Source: an uncultured Prevotella sp.
GTDB lineage: Bacteria > Bacteroidota > Bacteroidia > Bacteroidales > Bacteroidaceae
Length of the DNA: 64,000 bases
Assembly (NCBI GenBank): GCA_946998295.1
Contig: CAMPYS010000002.1
Location: 65,820 to 129,819 of the forward strand
Direction: 5' to 3'
This document shows, in pieces, positions 27,347-34,745 of this stretch. A program made the position numbers and the translations under genes. Under the pieces are notes generated by a model, which saw only the letters and a program-made list of their open reading frames with translations, searched no databases and had not been told where the DNA came from. Position 1 is the first letter of the stretch. Each line of letters opens with the position of its first letter.

Positions 27347-27874
27347 TTAAATTTTCCAAACTATGCAAAGTACGTATTCTTCTGTAATTAAATATTGTAT
27401 AGGTAGTTTTATAAACTGCTTTTTTTTAGAATTATTAAAATATATTTTGGCTTTTATTTTTTTTAGATTAATATGTATATTTTGAAATGATAAATGTTGT
27501 TCAGAATATAATTTATATATAGCCTCTTTAGCACACCAAACTTGAAGCAGCTCAGTAGTATTAGTATATTTTTCGTCTATGCATAAAAAACGTTTTGCAA
27601 CTTTTTTAACTCTGTTAGAAATATATTCAATATCTATACCTACTTTATATTTTTTAGATAAAATTATAGCTAATAGTCCTTTTGTGTGAGTAATACTTAT
27701 GTTATGAGATGCTATTATTGGTTTACCATCTTTATTATGTTCTATAGTTTCAATATATCCTAACATCTTAGATAGAAGTAGGGGAGAACTTTTTATTTCT
27801 TCGTTTCTTCCATTACCAATTTTACATATACCTAATGTAATATCAGAAAATAAAGATTTAATCTGATACTCCAT
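27347..27874 (-). CDS. 4'-phosphopantetheinyl transferase superfamily protein
   Basis: A 175-residue protein of the Sfp/AcpS superfamily, which transfers phosphopantetheine from CoA to acyl or peptidyl carrier proteins. The signature motifs are present: VGIDIEYIS (Mg-binding Asp and Glu) and WCAKEAIYKLY, about 45 residues apart. Upstream is the family's ISITHTKGLLAIIL motif. The length is near the lower limit for Sfp-type enzymes. Its start overlaps the gldE stop by 17 bases, so it is the last gene of the unknown-ssb-gldE-PPTase operon. Whether it serves fatty-acid synthesis or a special carrier protein cannot be told. Confidence 0.85.
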   Translation of the reverse strand: MEYQIKSLFSDITLGICKIGNGRNEEIKSSPLLLSKMLGYIETIEHNKDGKPIIASHNISITHTKGLLAIILSKKYKVGIDIEYISNRVKKVAKRFLCIDEKYTNTTELLQVWCAKEAIYKLYSEQHLSFQNIHINLKKIKAKIYFNNSKKKQFIKLPIQYLITEEYVLCIVWKI

Positions 27875-29180
27875 TGTTTAAGGTAATTTTTATCTTTTTA
27901 ATTCGTAAGTTATCTATTTCTAATACTTCAAATGTAAATTGTAGATATTTAATTTTTTCATTTAGTTTAGGAAATTCTCCTTTTATTTCTAATAGTAGAC
28001 CAGCTATAGTATCAGATTCTCCTTGTGCTGAACTAAAAGTATCATCAGGGATATTGAGCAATTTAACAAAGTCGCTAATCATTGTTTTTCCATCAAAAAT
28101 ATATTGATTGGAATTTAGTTTTGTATATGCTTTACAATCATCATCAAATTCGTCATTTATTTCTCCAACTATTTCTTCCAAAATATCTTCAAGTGTAACG
28201 AGTCCACTTGTTCCACCAAACTCGTCAACAACAATAGCTATATGTATTTTGTTGTTTTGAAACTCACGTAGTAAATCATCTATTTTTTTTGTTTCAGGAA
28301 CAAAATAAGGAGGTCGAATCAAACTTTGCCATCTGAAAGTAGATGGTTTCCAAAGATGTGGTAGAAGGTCTTTTATATAGAGAATACCCCGTATATTATC
28401 TTCATTATCTTGATATACAGGTATACGTGAATAGTTATTTTCTACAATATTTTTAAGTACTTCCGAAAAAGAAGAATGTATGTCTAGATCTATAATATCT
28501 TGGCGTGAAGTCATTACCTCTTTTGCCGTTTCATCAACAAATTTGATAATTCCTTGCAGCATTTTTTCTTCATTCTTTATCTCATTCTTATTAGTCAATT
28601 CTAAAGCTTGTTCTAAATCATTGATAGATAACTGATGATTTTTTTTTCGCACAAAGTGTTCAGTTATTGTGCTACTTTTCAATAATATATTTTCAATATA
28701 CCAAAATAGTTTTCTGAAAAACATTATTCCCCAAACAGCTCTTCTACAATAATTTAGAGAATTAATATTGCCATAAATCTTGGGTATTATTTCGCCAAAG
28801 AGTAATAATAAAAATGTAAGTAAGACAGTTGCACATAATACTTCAAGCCAAACAATATTAAATTCTATTATATTATGCAGTATATAATTGGCTAACATAA
28901 CAATAGTTACATTAACAAGATTATTTAGTATTAAAATAGTTGCTAGAGTACGCTCACTATCTTTACGAAGTATAGAAATAAGTTTATCGGCCTGTCTTTT
29001 GTTTGCATCTAAATTATTAATATCTGTAGGAGAAAGACTAAAAAATGCTATCTCTGATGCACTTGCAAAACCAGAAAGTAGTAACAAAAATATTGATAAT
29101 ATAGATGATATTATTACATCTATACTTGGTGTTTTAAATGTTAAATACGATGTTATGTCTAATAGTAATTGACTATTCAT
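27858..29180 (-). CDS. gldE: GldE, CNNM/CBS-domain membrane protein (hemolysin/CorC family)
   Basis: A 440-residue protein. An N-terminal DUF21/CNNM membrane domain (about 20-200, four hydrophobic spans, with LLLSGFASASEIAFFSLSPTDI) is followed by a CBS pair (about 215-335: VMTSRQDIIDLDIHSSFSEV, IHIAIVVDEFGGTSGLVTLEDILEEIVGEI) and a C-terminal CorC/HlyC domain. In Bacteroidota this form is annotated GldE, named for gliding motility in Flavobacterium; in non-gliding Bacteroidales its job is unclear and may be ion transport. It overlaps ssb by 8 bases. Many relatives keep gldD next to it; that gene is absent here. Confidence 0.85.
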   Translation of the reverse strand: MNSQLLLDITSYLTFKTPSIDVIISSILSIFLLLLSGFASASEIAFFSLSPTDINNLDANKRQADKLISILRKDSERTLATILILNNLVNVTIVMLANYILHNIIEFNIVWLEVLCATVLLTFLLLLFGEIIPKIYGNINSLNYCRRAVWGIMFFRKLFWYIENILLKSSTITEHFVRKKNHQLSINDLEQALELTNKNEIKNEEKMLQGIIKFVDETAKEVMTSRQDIIDLDIHSSFSEVLKNIVENNYSRIPVYQDNEDNIRGILYIKDLLPHLWKPSTFRWQSLIRPPYFVPETKKIDDLLREFQNNKIHIAIVVDEFGGTSGLVTLEDILEEIVGEINDEFDDDCKAYTKLNSNQYIFDGKTMISDFVKLLNIPDDTFSSAQGESDTIAGLLLEIKGEFPKLNEKIKYLQFTFEVLEIDNLRIKKIKITLNNGVSD

Positions 29181-29586
29181 TATCTATTTTCACATCATCT
29201 TTCTTATAATTATCTTTTTTAAAAGATGAAGAATCTATATTATTTTTATCTTCTTTTGCTGATGATGAAAGCCATTCTAATGTCTCGACATAAACTTCGG
29301 CTTTACTTCGCTGAATATTTGCTTTATCAACAAAAGATTTATAACGTAATCGTCCTTCTATATAAAGCTTATCACCTTTGTTAACATATTTTTCAGTATA
29401 TTTAGCTAAACTTTTAAATAAAACCAAATTATGCCAATCTTTATGAGCTGGTATGACTTTACCATCAGAGGATGTATATTCACTTTCTGTAGTTACTAAC
29501 GAAATATAAGCAACGCATTGATCTTTATCATAATAATGTATCTTAGGGTCGTTAGCAACATATCCTATTAGCATTGCTTTATTCAT
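29173..29586 (-). CDS. ssb: Single-stranded DNA-binding protein
   Basis: A 137-residue OB-fold protein: MNKAMLIGYVANDPKIHY, VAYISLVTTE, WHNLVLFKSLAKYTEKYVNKGDKLYIEGRLRYKSF. A short acidic tail ends DDVKIDNE; it lacks the hydrophobic DIPF-type tip of many SSBs. The protein is shorter than E. coli SSB (178) but normal for this lineage's SSB linked to gldE. Overlap with gldE (8 bases) and a 25-base gap from the upstream unknown gene indicate one operon. Confidence 0.9.
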   Translation of the reverse strand: MNKAMLIGYVANDPKIHYYDKDQCVAYISLVTTESEYTSSDGKVIPAHKDWHNLVLFKSLAKYTEKYVNKGDKLYIEGRLRYKSFVDKANIQRSKAEVYVETLEWLSSSAKEDKNNIDSSSFKKDNYKKDDVKIDNE

Positions 29587-29611
29587 GAAACTAAGAATTA
29601 TAATTAAGGAT

Positions 29612-30148
29612 TTATTTCCACATTCCTAAATAGCGAAAGGTAAAATTCTTTCCTTTTGCTGATGGGAATTGGCTACGATTGTCAACTCGTTGTTTTAGAT
29701 AGTCAACTATGCGGTTATAACAGTCAAAACCAGAAAGTGCTTTACAATGTGCTACAAATTGAGTGTCACGGTATTCATGTTTCCCTGTTGCTGCAATATA
29801 AACAACTCGTTTAAAAGTGAGGACTCCTTCATACCATCCTGCACGTTCTTCAGTTAAATGTAGAATTATAGGACTATCCTTATGATTATTGTTATCATTG
29901 GTGCGTAAAGCTTTCTTTTGCTTGAAATCAAGCATTGTTGTAGCTTCTGTTTTTATAATTATAAAATAAATCCGAGGGCGAACTTTGTAGCGTTTGGGAT
30001 AATAAACATCACTTGCTACATACTGTCGTATATCATCTTCTAGCTCAGGAGTCATCATAATGTCAGGGATAGATGCTAAAAAATCTAAAGCTTCTTCTAC
30101 ATTATATACTAAAGTTTCGTTATCAAAATATCTTAAATATAGATTCAT
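29612..30148 (-). CDS. Conserved-looking protein of unknown function upstream of ssb
   Basis: A 178-residue protein beginning MNLYLRYFDNETLVYNVEEALDFL. A longer open frame runs back to 30298, but that part crosses the tRNA-Gly gene and is not coding, so I start at 30148. The sequence has an acidic alpha-helical N-terminus, a central stretch with VRPRIYFIIIKTEA and a C-terminal part with CKALSGFDCYNRIVDYL, ending in LGMWK. There is no signal peptide or membrane span. I do not recognise the family. It lies 25 bases before ssb and 32 bases after a tRNA gene, and may be transcribed from the tRNA promoter. Confidence 0.65.
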   Translation of the reverse strand: MNLYLRYFDNETLVYNVEEALDFLASIPDIMMTPELEDDIRQYVASDVYYPKRYKVRPRIYFIIIKTEATTMLDFKQKKALRTNDNNNHKDSPIILHLTEERAGWYEGVLTFKRVVYIAATGKHEYRDTQFVAHCKALSGFDCYNRIVDYLKQRVDNRSQFPSAKGKNFTFRYLGMWK

Positions 30149-30179
30149 TAAGTGAATAAAATAAGTATGATAAAAAAAG

Positions 30180-30252
30180 AGCGGAAAACGAGACTCGAAC
30201 TCGCGACCCCAACCTTGGCAAGGTTGTGCTCTACCAACTGAGCTATTTCCGC
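30180..30252 (-). tRNA. tRNA-Gly (GCC), copy 1
   Basis: A full cloverleaf on the minus strand: 7-bp acceptor GCGGAAA/TTTCCGC, anticodon loop TTGCCAA with anticodon GCC, T-loop TTCGAGT, and discriminator U as expected for glycine. No CCA is encoded. It is identical to the copy at 30514-30586. Confidence 0.95.
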
Positions 30253-30261
30253 TAATAAAAA

Positions 30262-30348
30262 TGGTGAAGAGGAGGAGACTCGAACTCCCACGAAGCAATT
30301 TTCACTACCCCCTCAAAGTAGCGCGTCTACCAATTCCGCCACCTCTCC
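30262..30348 (-). tRNA. tRNA-Leu (GAG)
   Basis: A class II tRNA with a long variable arm. Acceptor GGAGAGG pairs with CCTCTTC, the anticodon loop is TTGAGGG with anticodon GAG, and the T-loop is TTCGAGT. The 3' CCA is encoded, unlike in the other tRNAs of the cluster. Confidence 0.93.
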
Positions 30349-30387
30349 AATTAATTTAATAAGATTAAATATTAATAAATTAATAAG

Positions 30388-30467
30388 TGCCCAGAACAGG
30401 ACTCGAACCTGCATGTAAAAACACACGCACCTGAAACGTGCGCGTCTACCAATTCCGCCACCTGGGC
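30388..30467 (-). tRNA. tRNA-Leu (CAG)
   Basis: A class II tRNA: acceptor GCCCAGG/TCTGGGC, anticodon stem CACGT/GCGTG with loop TTCAGGT and anticodon CAG, T-loop TTCGAGT, discriminator A. CCA is not encoded. Confidence 0.93.
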
Positions 30468-30513
30468 TAATTTGAGAAAGGTAGGTTGTATTATATTTAA
30501 TTGAAAGTCAAAG

Positions 30514-30586
30514 AGCGGAAAACGAGACTCGAACTCGCGACCCCAACCTTGGCAAGGTTGTGCTCTACCAACTGAGCTATTTCCGC
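30514..30586 (-). tRNA. tRNA-Gly (GCC), copy 2
   Basis: Identical over its whole length to the tRNA-Gly at 30180-30252, including discriminator U and one flanking base pair. The two copies bracket the two tRNA-Leu genes. Confidence 0.95.
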
Positions 30587-30617
30587 AAAAGATGTTTCCC
30601 TAAACAATTTTGATTAG

Positions 30618-30691
30618 TCGGGGCGACAGGATTCGAACCTGCGACCACCTGGTCCCAAACCAGGTACACTACCGGACTGTGCTACACCCCG
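30618..30691 (-). tRNA. tRNA-Pro (TGG)
   Basis: Acceptor CGGGGTG/CGCCCCG, anticodon stem CCTGG/CCAGG with loop TTTGGGA and anticodon TGG, T-loop TTCGAAT, discriminator A, no encoded CCA. It is the first gene of the cluster after the promoter. Confidence 0.95.
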
Positions 30692-30732
30692 CTTCGCTTC
30701 AGTATAGAAGCTTTATTTCTGATTTGCGAGTG

Positions 30733-30764
30733 CAAAAGTAGTGCATTATTTTGAATCTAACAAA
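30733..30764 (-). promoter_or_regulatory. Promoter of the tRNA cluster
   Basis: On the minus strand TTTG (30764-30761), a 20-base spacer and TACTTTTG (30740-30733) reproduce the full Bacteroidota promoter. It lies about 40 bases before tRNA-Pro. The rest of the 304-base gap to the helicase gene holds only that gene's -7 box. Confidence 0.8.
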
Positions 30765-30938
30765 TATATTTATGATTTTTCTATTGATATTCTAAAAAAA
30801 ATGATATTGAGTTTTTTATTTTTGTTTTATTTCATTATTCTATAATGCAAAACGAAATATTAAATGTGATATAATTTAATCCTTTTTGTGTGTATGTATT
30901 TACTTTTTCAGAAATCTAGATTTAACGGAAAAATATTT

Positions 30939-30946
30939 TATCTTTG
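30939..30946 (+). promoter_or_regulatory. -7 box of the helicase-exonuclease gene
   Basis: TATCTTTG matches TAnnTTTG 50 bases before the start codon at 30996. There is no TTTG at -33. Confidence 0.5.
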
Positions 30947-30995
30947 TATATATAAAGACTTATTTACATTGTAGTTAGAGCTATTTAATAACGCT

Positions 30996-33707
30996 ATGGA
31001 CGATACAAACGAAATATTATTAGACTATAGTCAGAGGAGGGCAGTAATTGCCAATGGAGGATTCCATTTGACTTTAGCTTCTCCAGGTTGTGGTAAAACT
31101 CATATTCTTGCAGAAAGAATTAACTATGCACATTCACAGGGAGTTGATTCTGCTGATATGATATGTCTTACTTTTACTAATAGAGCTGCACGGGAAATAT
31201 TAAATAGGGTAAAAAATATTGTCGGTGATGAGGAGGCAGAAAAAATAGAAATAGGAAATGTTCATCATTTTTGTTCAAAATTTTTGTTTTCTGAAAAAAA
31301 AATATCTGTTGCAAGTTCTATAATAGACGATGATGAGGCTATAAGTATTCTTGCAGATTATAGAAATGAAAACGAAGAAAGTGTTAAGCGTAATTTTGCT
31401 TATTATAAGATATATCAAAAAATAATATTTTTTTCCCACATTATGCATCAGATAAAAAATAGGTATCCTAAAAATATCTATCTTCATCCAGAATGTTTTA
31501 CTGATGATGATAAAGAAGTGATAAAATTTATTTGTAATTCACAATGTATGGACTTTAATAATGATGCAATAATATATATATATGAGCACTCTGATTTGTT
31601 TAAAGATGAGGCAGAACATCTTGGAATATCATGGAATTTTGCGCGGAAAATACGCATGACATTATCTAAGATGTACTATGCAAGATGTTATGAAGAGTAT
31701 AAACGGTTGCATAAATTATTAGATTTTGAAGATTTACTTTTGTATACCTATGACATATATATTAATAATGATAATAATGAATGTAAACATTATAAATGGA
31801 TTCAGGTAGATGAAGTACAGGACTTAAATATGTTACAACTGGCAATTATAGATTTAATTTCAGATAAGAAAGAGCCTAATATAATGTATTTGGGTGATGA
31901 ACAACAGGCTATTTTTTCATTTATGGGAGCTAAAGTTGAAACATTAGCTATGTTACGAGAAAAATGTAAAGGGAATATTCATCATCTACTTAAAAATCAT
32001 CGTTCACCAAAATATTTGCTTGATGTATTTAATGAATATGCGACTAAACAACTAAAAATTTTTCCTGAGCTATTACCTATAACTGATAGTAATGCACAGT
32101 CACATGCAGATGACTTGTTAACAATTCCTACTAATAGTATTGAAAATGAAATAGATGTAATAACTAATTTTACAAAAAAACTTGAAGATAATAATCCAGA
32201 GGAAACTACCGCAATAATAGTTATATCCAATTCTGATGCAGAAGATGTAAGTGAGGTGTTAGGAGAAAAGAATATTGATTATTTTAAAATATCAGGTCTG
32301 GATATTTTTAGTACAAAAGATATGAAATTATTATTAGCTCATATTTCTGTTATTTCGAATGAAGGAAATCTATTAGCTTGGACACGTATATTTGAAGGAT
32401 TAAAAATATTTGATACTAAATCACTTGCACGAAGATTTGTTCACAAGTTAAAACAACTTGCTATTTTACCAACGGATTTCCTATTGTATGAAGATAGTAC
32501 TTATATAGCAAATTTTGTAAATATATTTGATAATGAAGAACTTGTTGTTTTTGATACTGAAACAACAGGACTTAATATGTATGAAGATGATATAATAGAG
32601 ATAGCAGCAATAAAAATAAAAAAGGGACTTCCAGTATGTGAACCTCTTGACTTATATATAAAAACTTATAAAAATATACCTTCAAATCTTGGTGATAAGG
32701 AAAATCCAATGTATAAAATTTATCAAGATAAGGATATAAATAACGAGCTTATAGATGCAAAAATTGCATTTGATATGTTTTGGGAATATGTTGGGAATGC
32801 AACTTTGTTAGGACATAACGTAAATTATGATGCTACTATATTAAATTATAATCTTAGACGATATAATAATGATAGTATTGATAACCATAGTAATAAATTT
32901 ATAGATTCATTAAAACTTATTAAATTGTTATCACCTAATTTAAATTCATATAAATTAGAATCGCTACTTGAGATGTATAATCTTAAGGGGAAAAATTCTC
33001 ATCAAGCTATAGATGATGTAAAAGCTACAATAAGTTTAGTAAATTTATGTAGGGAAATGTCTATAGACAAAATTAGACACCAGATAAATTTTATTACCGA
33101 TAAAAAAGTAAAACAGTTTACTAAAAAATTATGTAATAATTATAAAAAGTTGTATATAAAATCTATTAGCAAATTATATGAACTAAGTAATAATACAGAA
33201 AATGTGGTAATTAATGAATTAAAACAGAGTTATAAGTATTTAGTTGCTAATGAATACATAAGTGATATTCCTCGTTTTGATAAATTTATTTTATATTTAA
33301 AATATAATGTTTTTACAAATCTTACAATACCAAATTCTCTTAAAGAACAACTGTCTCAATATCTTATAGAGATAAATACTATTAAAGAAAGTGATTTTTG
33401 TAATTGTAAGGGACTACGAGAAAAAGTATATATAACGACTATACATAAGGCTAAAGGTCTTGAGTTTGATAACGTTATAATATATGATGCAGTTGAGGGT
33501 AGGTATCCTAATTTGCTAAATAAAAATAAAATTTTAGATGCAGAAGATGCACGAAAATTCTATGTTGGAATATCTCGAGCAAAAAAGAGACTGTATATAG
33601 CATATAGTATGACTAATAAGGATAAATATGGAAATATATATAAAAGAGAATTAACACATTTTATGGATACTATAGGAAGATTCTTTAAGACTTATGAGTA
33701 TAAATAA
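30996..33707 (+). CDS. UvrD-like superfamily 1 helicase with an inserted DEDDh 3'-5' exonuclease
   Basis: A 903-residue protein. The N-terminal helicase half has Walker A ASPGCGKT (28-35), motif Ia LTFTNRAAREI, motif II VDEVQDLN, motif III YLGDEQQAIFSFMGA and motif IV LKNHRSP. Between the two helicase halves sits an exonuclease domain (about 515-690) with DTETTGL (Asp520, Glu522), GHNVNYD (Asp612) and SHQAIDD (His669, Asp673/674), the complete DEDDh set of DnaQ-like nucleases. The helicase resumes with VYITTIHKAKGLEFDNVIIYD (motif V) and FYVGISRAKKRLY (motif VI). It should unwind and trim DNA, probably in repair or recombination. It is a single gene just upstream of ssrA. Confidence 0.88.
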   Translation: MDDTNEILLDYSQRRAVIANGGFHLTLASPGCGKTHILAERINYAHSQGVDSADMICLTFTNRAAREILNRVKNIVGDEEAEKIEIGNVHHFCSKFLFSEKKISVASSIIDDDEAISILADYRNENEESVKRNFAYYKIYQKIIFFSHIMHQIKNRYPKNIYLHPECFTDDDKEVIKFICNSQCMDFNNDAIIYIYEHSDLFKDEAEHLGISWNFARKIRMTLSKMYYARCYEEYKRLHKLLDFEDLLLYTYDIYINNDNNECKHYKWIQVDEVQDLNMLQLAIIDLISDKKEPNIMYLGDEQQAIFSFMGAKVETLAMLREKCKGNIHHLLKNHRSPKYLLDVFNEYATKQLKIFPELLPITDSNAQSHADDLLTIPTNSIENEIDVITNFTKKLEDNNPEETTAIIVISNSDAEDVSEVLGEKNIDYFKISGLDIFSTKDMKLLLAHISVISNEGNLLAWTRIFEGLKIFDTKSLARRFVHKLKQLAILPTDFLLYEDSTYIANFVNIFDNEELVVFDTETTGLNMYEDDIIEIAAIKIKKGLPVCEPLDLYIKTYKNIPSNLGDKENPMYKIYQDKDINNELIDAKIAFDMFWEYVGNATLLGHNVNYDATILNYNLRRYNNDSIDNHSNKFIDSLKLIKLLSPNLNSYKLESLLEMYNLKGKNSHQAIDDVKATISLVNLCREMSIDKIRHQINFITDKKVKQFTKKLCNNYKKLYIKSISKLYELSNNTENVVINELKQSYKYLVANEYISDIPRFDKFILYLKYNVFTNLTIPNSLKEQLSQYLIEINTIKESDFCNCKGLREKVYITTIHKAKGLEFDNVIIYDAVEGRYPNLLNKNKILDAEDARKFYVGISRAKKRLYIAYSMTNKDKYGNIYKRELTHFMDTIGRFFKTYEYK

Positions 33708-33757
33708 TTATTTTTGTTAAAAATAAACAAAACGACACATTAAATGAAACTAATATA

Positions 33758-33765
33758 TAACTTTG
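33758..33765 (+). promoter_or_regulatory. -7 box of ssrA
   Basis: TAACTTTG followed by T fits TAnnTTTG and lies 18 bases before the mature 5' end of tmRNA. Confidence 0.55.
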
Positions 33766-33783
33766 TAAAATAAATACCATTTA

Positions 33784-34179
33784 GGGCTTGTTTGGATTTG
33801 ACGGCAAGACGAAAAGGTATGTAAGCATGCGGAGCGTTGGCTATTAGCTCCATAATATCAGTTGTCAAAAAATTAATTGGCGAAAATAATTACGCTCTCG
33901 CTGCCTAGTTGAAGTATAGTAGACTACTGGCTTTATTCGGTTATTAGATAACTGAACGAGACACTGCTCAGAGGATGTTGTTCCGAATCTAATGGTTAAG
34001 CAGTGCAGGTAAATCGGAAATAGTTTGTTTATGCCTCAATATACAAATGAAATTTAGAGGATAAGGTATTAGTTGGTGGTTCAGGTCTTGCTGATACTCT
34101 AAAATTAAAGCCTGAAATAAGCATGTAGAAAGCATATTGTTTCCTTGTGCGGACCGGAGTTCGAATCTCCGCAAGTCCA
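33784..34179 (+). ncRNA. ssrA: Transfer-messenger RNA (tmRNA)
   Basis: The 5' end GGGCTTG pairs with CAAGTCC at 34172-34178 to form the tRNA-like acceptor. The T-arm GGAGTTCGAATCTCC precedes it. The messenger part is visible at 33879-33908, where GGC GAA AAT AAT TAC GCT CTC GCT GCC TAG encodes the tag GENNYALAA, the form known from Porphyromonas and Prevotella. tmRNA with SmpB rescues ribosomes stalled on broken mRNA and marks the product for proteolysis. CCA is not encoded. A very strong terminator follows three bases later. Confidence 0.95.
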
Positions 34180-34181
34180 CT

Positions 34182-34233
34182 CATAAAATAAAAATATAGA
34201 AACAAAATTTTGTTTCTATATTTTTATTTTATG
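34182..34233. terminator. 52-base perfect palindrome terminating ssrA and the HAD-gene operon
   Basis: The 26 bases at 34182-34207 are the exact reverse complement of 34208-34233, with no spacer. As RNA this folds to a long stem with a T-rich 3' arm on either strand. It separates ssrA (+) from the convergent HAD hydrolase gene (-), so it probably ends both transcripts. Confidence 0.85.
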
Positions 34234-34248
34234 TAAGTATTTATTTAT

Positions 34249-34680
34249 TTATAATCTATTCCACCAATGTTTTTTCTTTTTTTGAGGATAGTTATAGTTG
34301 TAATTTCTGTTAGAGTTATGAATATCTTCCCATGTTTTACCCTCTTTTATCATTTGGTAGATAACTCCCCAACTTGGTAATCCTCCTATATTACGATCAT
34401 CAATAAACATATCTACTTTCAGTTTTCGAGAAAAATGGTTATTATTTGAACGTATTTCTTCTGGATAATCACGATTTACTGCCCAAAATTCTACACCACG
34501 TTCCTTGCACCAGTATACGGCTTCGTCTAAGAGAATTCCCTCACGTACAGTCCAAAGTATAAGCTGATGGCCATCTTTTATTAATTGTTTTAGGGTTTCA
34601 ATAGCAAATGGTCGCTCTTTACCTATTTGTGGATAAGCATGTGAAACTATTGTACCATCAAAATCTACAGCTATTACCAT
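34249..34680 (-). CDS. HAD-superfamily hydrolase (BT0820-like)
   Basis: A 143-residue protein starting MVIAVDFDGTIV; a longer frame to 34731 adds 17 residues without conserved features. The DxDGT nucleophile motif is at residues 5-9, followed by LILWTVREG and near residue 100 DMFIDDRNIGG, which completes the HAD acidic cluster. The small size and lack of a cap fit the BT0820-like group, inferred phosphatases of unknown substrate. It ends RNYNYNYPQKKKKHWWNRL-like, a basic tail. It is 65 bases after the Wzc-type kinase and likely in the same operon. Confidence 0.8.
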   Translation of the reverse strand: MVIAVDFDGTIVSHAYPQIGKERPFAIETLKQLIKDGHQLILWTVREGILLDEAVYWCKERGVEFWAVNRDYPEEIRSNNNHFSRKLKVDMFIDDRNIGGLPSWGVIYQMIKEGKTWEDIHNSNRNYNYNYPQKKKKHWWNRL

Positions 34681-34745
34681 TATATTTATATATATAATTT
34701 TTAATAGTTGAGCGCTGTATAAGCATCTCAACTATTATCGATTTA

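Noticed and set aside
30149..30298. N-terminal extension of the protein upstream of ssb
   Set aside because: The extra 50 codons are the reading of a tRNA-Gly gene and its flank; the later ATG at 30148 gives a sensible start.
33989..34180. 63-codon minus-strand reading frame inside ssrA
   Set aside because: It lies wholly within the tmRNA gene, whose acceptor, T-arm and tag codons account for the sequence.
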